Assembly: GCA_030669585.1 (NCBI GenBank)
Contig: DAOVDI010000006.1
Span: forward strand, 1-49,372
Length of the DNA stretch: 49,372 nt
DNA from: Acidobacteriota bacterium
GTDB lineage: Bacteria; Acidobacteriota; Aminicenantia; Aminicenantales; Aminicenantaceae
Direction of reading: 5' to 3'
Positions 44,758 through 49,372 of this stretch are shown here, piece by piece. Under the pieces are notes generated by a model. The model was not told the origin of the DNA and did no database searches. It saw only the letters and a program-made list of their open reading frames with translations. Made by a program: the position numbers and the translations under genes. How positions within the stretch are numbered: the stretch's first letter is position 1; each line of letters begins with the position of its first letter.

Positions 44758-45887
44758 TAAAGTTTCCTCTGATAAAATTTTCCAGGTGACTGATGGATCA
44801 TATCTTCAAGCTCCAGTTTTAACAGAACTGATAGCGCTTCAGGCACAGAAAGAGAACTGGCTGTAACAAGTTCATCGATATGGGTAATAGAATCCGTTTT
44901 CAGAAGATCATAGATGATTTTTTCCCGGGGTGAAAGGGAGGGGCCTATCTCCTTCATTTTGTGCTTTTTTTGTGAGAATTGTTCTTTATAGGGTTCCGGA
45001 AATTCTTCTACAACATCTTCCCAGGATGTGATGGCTTTTGCCCCGTTTTGGATCAGCCAATTCGTCCCCTGGCTGAGCTTTGATGTAATGTTTCCGGGCA
45101 CAGCCATTACTTCCCTGTTTTGATCCAGCGCCAGTCGTGCTGTTATCAGAGAGCCGCTTTTTAGTGTTGCTTCTAAAACGACCGATGCGAGTGAAAGTCC
45201 GCTGATAATCCTGTTTCTCATCGGAAAATGACGTCCAAGCGGGGGCCTGTCTTTTGAATACTCTGTCACTACAGCTCCTGTTTCTGTGATCTTATTAAAA
45301 AGCCTGCGGTTTTCCGGGGGGTATATGTTGTTTAATCCTGACCCTAACACAGCTATTGTTCTGCCTCCTTTAAGTGCTCCCCAGTGAGCGATCGAATCGA
45401 CTCCCCGGGCCATGCCGCTTACAATCACAAGGCCTTTTGAAGCCAGTTGGCTGGCCAAATTTTCAGCAACGGCTCTCCCGTAAGGGGTTGGTTTGCGGGC
45501 TCCAACCATGGATACGGAAGGTTTTTCCAGGGTTTCAACCCTTCCGGCACAGTACAAGACGAGTGGAGGGTTGAATGTTTCTCGCAAAAGAGCAGGATAT
45601 CTCTGATCCCTGAAAGAAAGCGGAGTATATCCTTTTTTTTTAAGCCAATCAATTTCTTTTTTTGCCTGATCAAGACTTTTTGAAGACAGTAAAACACCTA
45701 CTGTCTTTTTGTCAAGGCCAAGAGACAGCAAGTCTTTCCTTTCAGCGGATAAAACCTTTTTTATGGGAGAAAAATGATCGATGATCTTGCGAGTGGGTTC
45801 TAAATATTCCGACAGGACATTATTGACAGCGATCCAGTAAATGAGGTCTTCTTCCAAATCAGTCGTTTTGAACAGGGGGAATGGCAA
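44757..45887 (-). CDS. dprA: DNA processing protein DprA
   Basis: VSMVGARKPTPYGRAVAENLASQLASKGLVIVSGMARGVDSIAHWGALKGGRTIAVLGSGLNNIYPPENRRLF, MAVPGNITSKLSQGTNWLIQNGA. Confidence 0.96.
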   Translation of the reverse strand: MPFPLFKTTDLEEDLIYWIAVNNVLSEYLEPTRKIIDHFSPIKKVLSAERKDLLSLGLDKKTVGVLLSSKSLDQAKKEIDWLKKKGYTPLSFRDQRYPALLRETFNPPLVLYCAGRVETLEKPSVSMVGARKPTPYGRAVAENLASQLASKGLVIVSGMARGVDSIAHWGALKGGRTIAVLGSGLNNIYPPENRRLFNKITETGAVVTEYSKDRPPLGRHFPMRNRIISGLSLASVVLEATLKSGSLITARLALDQNREVMAVPGNITSKLSQGTNWLIQNGAKAITSWEDVVEEFPEPYKEQFSQKKHKMKEIGPSLSPREKIIYDLLKTDSITHIDELVTASSLSVPEALSVLLKLELEDMIHQSPGKFYQRKL

Positions 45888-46734
45888 AGATGGGGATATT
45901 ACTGTAAGAAAAGATCTTTTCTGTGATATTGCCTAGAAAAAAGCGTTCCAGTTTGCTGTGGGCGCTTGTAGAGATAACGATCATGTCATATTTGTGGGTC
46001 TCGGCATAGTCGACGATCCCGACGGATGCATTGACGGCTCTGTGCACATCTTCAGAGACTTTGATATCTTCGTGTTCTTTTTTCTTTCTTTTCTTCAATT
46101 GTTTGAGAATAGAGTCAAACATTTCTTCAATGACTCTTGGAGGAAATTCGTAGTCATGAAGCTCAAGGACGTAGAGAAGCGTCAGCGCGGAATCAAATCC
46201 TTTTGCCAGCTTCCATGCATAATCCTGCTCGATCTCTTCTTGGGGGGAGAAATCTGTAGGGACCAATATTTTTTTAAAACGGGGTTTTCCGCTTTTTTTC
46301 TTGGTAAGGAGTACGGGGACACGGGAATTTCTAAGTACCTGGTTGGCGATGCTTCCAATAAAAAGTTTTTCAATAGCGGATTGCCCCTTTCTTCCCATGA
46401 TGATAAGGTCGACCTCCTCCTCTTCCGCTGTTTGGATGATCATTTTTGATGCATTGCCTTCTTTTATAATGGTCTTGAATGAGATGTTTTTGGATTTTTT
46501 CAGTTGAGTCAGTTGTTGTTCTGCCCTTTTTTTAAAGGCAGCGACTTGCCTGGCAAGTTCTCCGCGAATAACCGAAGCAGTATCGTAAAGAGCAGGAGAA
46601 AAATCCGGAGCCACGTGCAGCGCGATCAATTCAGCATTGAATGTTTTTTTAAAAACTTGTGCATGAAGCAGAGCCTCCTGAGATTCTTCTGAAAAATCTG
46701 TTGCCCATAGAATTTTTTTCAGGAATTTTGACAT
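45859..46734 (-). CDS. Tandem universal stress protein (two UspA domains)
   Basis: ILWATDFSEESQEALLHA..VDLIIMGRKGQSAIEKLFIGSIANQVLRNSRVPVLL and ILVPTDFSPQ..YDMIVISTSAHSKLERFFLGNITEKIFSYSNIPIFAI. Confidence 0.93.
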   Translation of the reverse strand: MSKFLKKILWATDFSEESQEALLHAQVFKKTFNAELIALHVAPDFSPALYDTASVIRGELARQVAAFKKRAEQQLTQLKKSKNISFKTIIKEGNASKMIIQTAEEEEVDLIIMGRKGQSAIEKLFIGSIANQVLRNSRVPVLLTKKKSGKPRFKKILVPTDFSPQEEIEQDYAWKLAKGFDSALTLLYVLELHDYEFPPRVIEEMFDSILKQLKKRKKKEHEDIKVSEDVHRAVNASVGIVDYAETHKYDMIVISTSAHSKLERFFLGNITEKIFSYSNIPIFAIPPVQND

Positions 46735-46879
46735 TTTTTGCTCCTTTTCAAGCTTTACGATTCAAATATATTAAAAAAAAGCCCCTCAAGCAACATTTTT
46801 CTCTGTATTCTTATAACGTATGTTGAAATGATAGTTTCTCATCAAAAGAAAGAGATTTTCATATTTATGCCGTCATTTT

Positions 46880-47128
46880 TTACCTTTCAGACAAGCCAAG
46901 GTTACAAATTTCTATCTTCTTATTTCGGGAAGTTTGCCCAGCCACAATGGTCAAACAAGAGGTGGGAAGATGGAAATATTTTGCCAGGAGTTTAATGACT
47001 TCCTTATTGGCGTTCCCTTTATCCGGCGCTGCGTGAACCCAGGCTTTGTATTGAGAGTTGTCGAGCTTTTCGATCTTCTGCTGTTTGGATTTTGGCTGAA
47101 CTCTGACGTTAATAATCAAAGGATCCAT
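46880..47128 (-). CDS. DUF167/YggU-family protein
   Basis: INVRVQPKSKQQKIEKLDNSQYKAWVHAAPDKGNANKEVIKLLAKYFHLPTSCLTIVAGQTSRNKKIEI. Confidence 0.9.
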   Translation of the reverse strand: MDPLIINVRVQPKSKQQKIEKLDNSQYKAWVHAAPDKGNANKEVIKLLAKYFHLPTSCLTIVAGQTSRNKKIEICNLGLSER

Positions 47129-47439
47129 GTGTTTTGCCTCAGTATATGCTGGGCATAGAGGTCTAAGGATTTGATCAAGAATGTGTCTATGAACACGATC
47201 AGGATAATAAGGATCATAGGACTGATATCAAGACCTCCCATTTTATAAGGGGGGACATATCTGCGGATGGGTTTGAGCAGCGGTTCTGTCAGATTGTAGA
47301 GGATGATAACCAGGGGACGGAGTGAAGGGGCCGGGATCCAGGAAAAAACAGCACGTAAGATAAGGATCCACATATAGATCATCAAAAGAATATGAAGGAT
47401 CTTTGAGATCGCCAGAAGAAAGTTTGCGAGAAATATCAT
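47116..47439 (-). CDS. YggT-family membrane protein
   Basis: MIFLANFLLAISKILHILLMIYMWILILRAVFSWIPAPSLRPLVIILYNLTEPLLKPIRRYVPPYKMGGLDISPMILIILI; likely start at 47439. Confidence 0.9.
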   Translation of the reverse strand: MIFLANFLLAISKILHILLMIYMWILILRAVFSWIPAPSLRPLVIILYNLTEPLLKPIRRYVPPYKMGGLDISPMILIILIVFIDTFLIKSLDLYAQHILRQNTWIL

Positions 47440-47501
47440 TTTCCAAATATTAGCATGTTTTCCATCAGGAGGCAAAAACATTCAAGCCGGGTCCCATTGT
47501 C

Positions 47502-47530
47502 TTGACAGGGAAAATGGCCTCTTTTATAAT
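47502..47530 (+). promoter_or_regulatory. Perfect-consensus sigma70-type promoter
   Basis: TTGACA (47502-47507) - 17 nt - TATAAT (47525-47530), 28 nt upstream of the ATG at 47558. Confidence 0.85.
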
Positions 47531-47557
47531 CAATAAAATACTGATGAGGCCGCAAAT

Positions 47558-48781
47558 ATGAAAAAATCAATCCTGAAGGTTATCGTATTCTGTTTTACTG
47601 TAATTTTACTCCTTTCTTTTTCCCTAGTCGGGCAGGAGGTTGGGGTGAAGCTGAGGGTTGTCAGCGATCTGGCCAATGTTCGTATTAAGCCCGATATTGG
47701 AAGCGCCATTATTAAGCAGTTTCCAATGGGGACGATTCTTGAATCAAGCAGTAAAGAGAGAGAGTGGTATAAAATTCAATTTGAACTCGAGGAAGGCGAA
47801 CCTTTAACCGGATATGTTCATGAAAGCCTTGTTCAGTTGGTGGAGGGGGAACGTCCTCGAGAAGTTGTCCTCCAAGTAGAAGTGGTCAAGGCGGAAGAAC
47901 TGAAAACAGAAGAGATAAAAAAAGAAGAAAAGATTAAAGAACCCAAGAAGGAAAGAGGGGTGGAGCAGAAAGTGCTTCCCACGCCGCAATATCTGCTTGA
48001 TGATGATTCTGATGCAATACATGTTTCAGTTTTGCTATCTTTAGGGGGACATCTTGCCTCAATTGGAGATCTGAACGCAGGCGCCATAGGTCTTGGGAAT
48101 TATTACGAAGACCAGCTAGGTGTCACAGGGAGAGGAGCGGTTTCTGAGTTAAAGATGGTTTATCAGTTCGGTGCGGAGTTTTTGCTGCCGTTAAACCCCA
48201 AGCTTTCTTTTTTGATCGGTGCGGATTATCTTATTGGTGGTAAAGAAAGCCTCGTAGATTTTACTGCCGGGCCGGGCTTACAGTCCTTTACTACCCGCCC
48301 AAAGATCCAGGCATTACCGGTCAGGGTTGGCCTCGCGTATTTTCCGGTTTCTGGGTTGTATGCCAAAGCCGGTGTTGAATTCATCATCACCAACTGCCGT
48401 TATTTTTACCGCTTTATAAGCGACAACTTCTGGCAGCAGTGGGATGGGGACGCCAGTTCTCAGGGGTTGGGAATCACTGGTGGTATCGGGTATGTTTATC
48501 ATGTGAATTCGATAATAGGCGTCTTTGCTGAAGCCTCAGGCCGGTATGCGCATATTAAAGGTTTGGAAGGGACCGATCATTTCACGGATTCCAGCGGTTC
48601 GGACTCGACGGAAAACGGAAAGCTGTATATTTATCAGGGACATGTAACAGGAGATAAATCCTATTATCTTCTCTATGTTCGTGATAAAATACCTTCTGAG
48701 GGCGGAGTTTCGGATCCGATAGAAGCAACGCTAAATCTAAGTGGATTTTCTCTGAAAGTTGGGGTCAAGATCCGGTTCTGA
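47558..48781 (+). CDS. Secreted SH3-like domain protein with charged linker and C-terminal outer-membrane beta-barrel-like region
   Basis: Signal peptide; VVSDLANVRIKPDIGSAIIKQFPMGTILE..EWYKIQF..GYVHESLVQ (bacterial SH3); KE-rich linker; glycine/aromatic-rich strands ending FSLKVGVKIRF. Confidence 0.8.
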   Translation: MKKSILKVIVFCFTVILLLSFSLVGQEVGVKLRVVSDLANVRIKPDIGSAIIKQFPMGTILESSSKEREWYKIQFELEEGEPLTGYVHESLVQLVEGERPREVVLQVEVVKAEELKTEEIKKEEKIKEPKKERGVEQKVLPTPQYLLDDDSDAIHVSVLLSLGGHLASIGDLNAGAIGLGNYYEDQLGVTGRGAVSELKMVYQFGAEFLLPLNPKLSFLIGADYLIGGKESLVDFTAGPGLQSFTTRPKIQALPVRVGLAYFPVSGLYAKAGVEFIITNCRYFYRFISDNFWQQWDGDASSQGLGITGGIGYVYHVNSIIGVFAEASGRYAHIKGLEGTDHFTDSSGSDSTENGKLYIYQGHVTGDKSYYLLYVRDKIPSEGGVSDPIEATLNLSGFSLKVGVKIRF

Positions 48782-48798
48782 CCTGAAAGGAGTATTTA

Positions 48799-48999
48799 AT
48801 GCCAATTTATTTATATCGCTGCAAGAAATGCAGTAATCAATTTGAACTTTTAGTCGGAGTCACAGCAGATTCCAAAGAGTTGAAGTGTACAAAGTGTCAG
48901 AGCAGGGATATTGAAAAGCAGTTAGCGACTTTTACCGTCAATAAGGGAAGCTCATCAGGGTCCACCTGTTCCACTGGAACCTGCCCGACCTGTTATTAA
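48799..48999 (+). CDS. FmdB-family zinc ribbon protein
   Basis: MPIYLYRCKKCSNQFELLVGV..LKCTKCQSRDIEKQLATF; AAAGGAG upstream. Confidence 0.9.
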   Translation: MPIYLYRCKKCSNQFELLVGVTADSKELKCTKCQSRDIEKQLATFTVNKGSSSGSTCSTGTCPTCY

Positions 49000-49071
49000 G
49001 AAAATATAAAAATACATGTAATACTAACTCAAATGTAATTCAGAGTGAAAATATTTAACTCTGTATTAATT

Positions 49072-49372
49072 CTATTTCTTCTGAGGAGTTAGAGACCATT
49101 TGCCTTTTTCTTTATGATACAGGCCTGTATCCAATTTTTTATCATCACGATAGAGTATATAATCTACATACCACTCGCTTGGGCCTCTAATCCTCGAACT
49201 GGCTCCGATCAGATCTGCTGGTCTGTTTGCAACGCACAAAGTAAAAGGCAGCTTCTTATTGAATGGGTTCGGCATACAGGAGATCAAAAATATTCCTTCA
49301 CCTTCATATCTTTTCCCTCCAAATTCTATTGCATTTTCACGAAACCTCAACGGAATTCCGATTTTTAATTGT
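49072..49372 (-). CDS. C-terminal part of an uncharacterised protein, truncated by the window end
   Basis: The frame stays open upstream of the TTG at 49350 to the window edge (..QLKIGIPLRFRENAIEFGGKRYEGEG..), so the 92-aa ORF call is probably incomplete. Confidence 0.6.
   Translation of the reverse strand, partial: QLKIGIPLRFRENAIEFGGKRYEGEGIFLISCMPNPFNKKLPFTLCVANRPADLIGASSRIRGPSEWYVDYILYRDDKKLDTGLYHKEKGKWSLTPQKK

Overview
A gene-dense bacterial chromosomal window, mostly housekeeping genes in operons. Minus-strand block: nikR, htpG, a NapH/NapG-like polyferredoxin, a DUF362 Tat protein, an N-acetylmuramoyl-L-alanine amidase and archaeal-type apgM. Plus-strand block: guaA, dnaE, a degenerate receiver protein, coaX, rnr and a SelB-like C-terminal protein. 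Then an uncharacterised Lys-rich 727-aa protein (minus), carbamate kinase plus a cyclic-2,3-DPG-synthetase-like GTPase (minus), and tRNA-Val. Next a long plus block: thrS-infC-rpmI-rplT-pheS-pheT-(zapB-like)-zapA-rny-ymdB-xseA-xseB-ispA-dxs-tlyA-nadK-trxA-trxB. Last a minus block (comEA-like, xerC, topA, dprA, usp, yggU, yggT), then an SH3/beta-barrel envelope protein and an FmdB-type zinc ribbon. No CRISPR array, prophage, transposase or rRNA was recognised. The points most worth a second look are: (1) a SelB-like protein that keeps the winged-helix SECIS-binding region but has no GTPase; (2) a mosaic family of dispersed intergenic repeats in at least three places, one copy apparently interrupted by a nested palindrome; (3) infC with an AUC/AUU start and a 77-nt out-of-frame overlap with rpmI; (4) a hairpin that sequesters the rny Shine-Dalgarno, with a competing upstream pairing; (5) a pseudo-receiver lacking the phosphoacceptor Asp; (6) the uncharacterised 727-aa basic-tailed protein. 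All family names come from reading the translated sequence; no database search was run.
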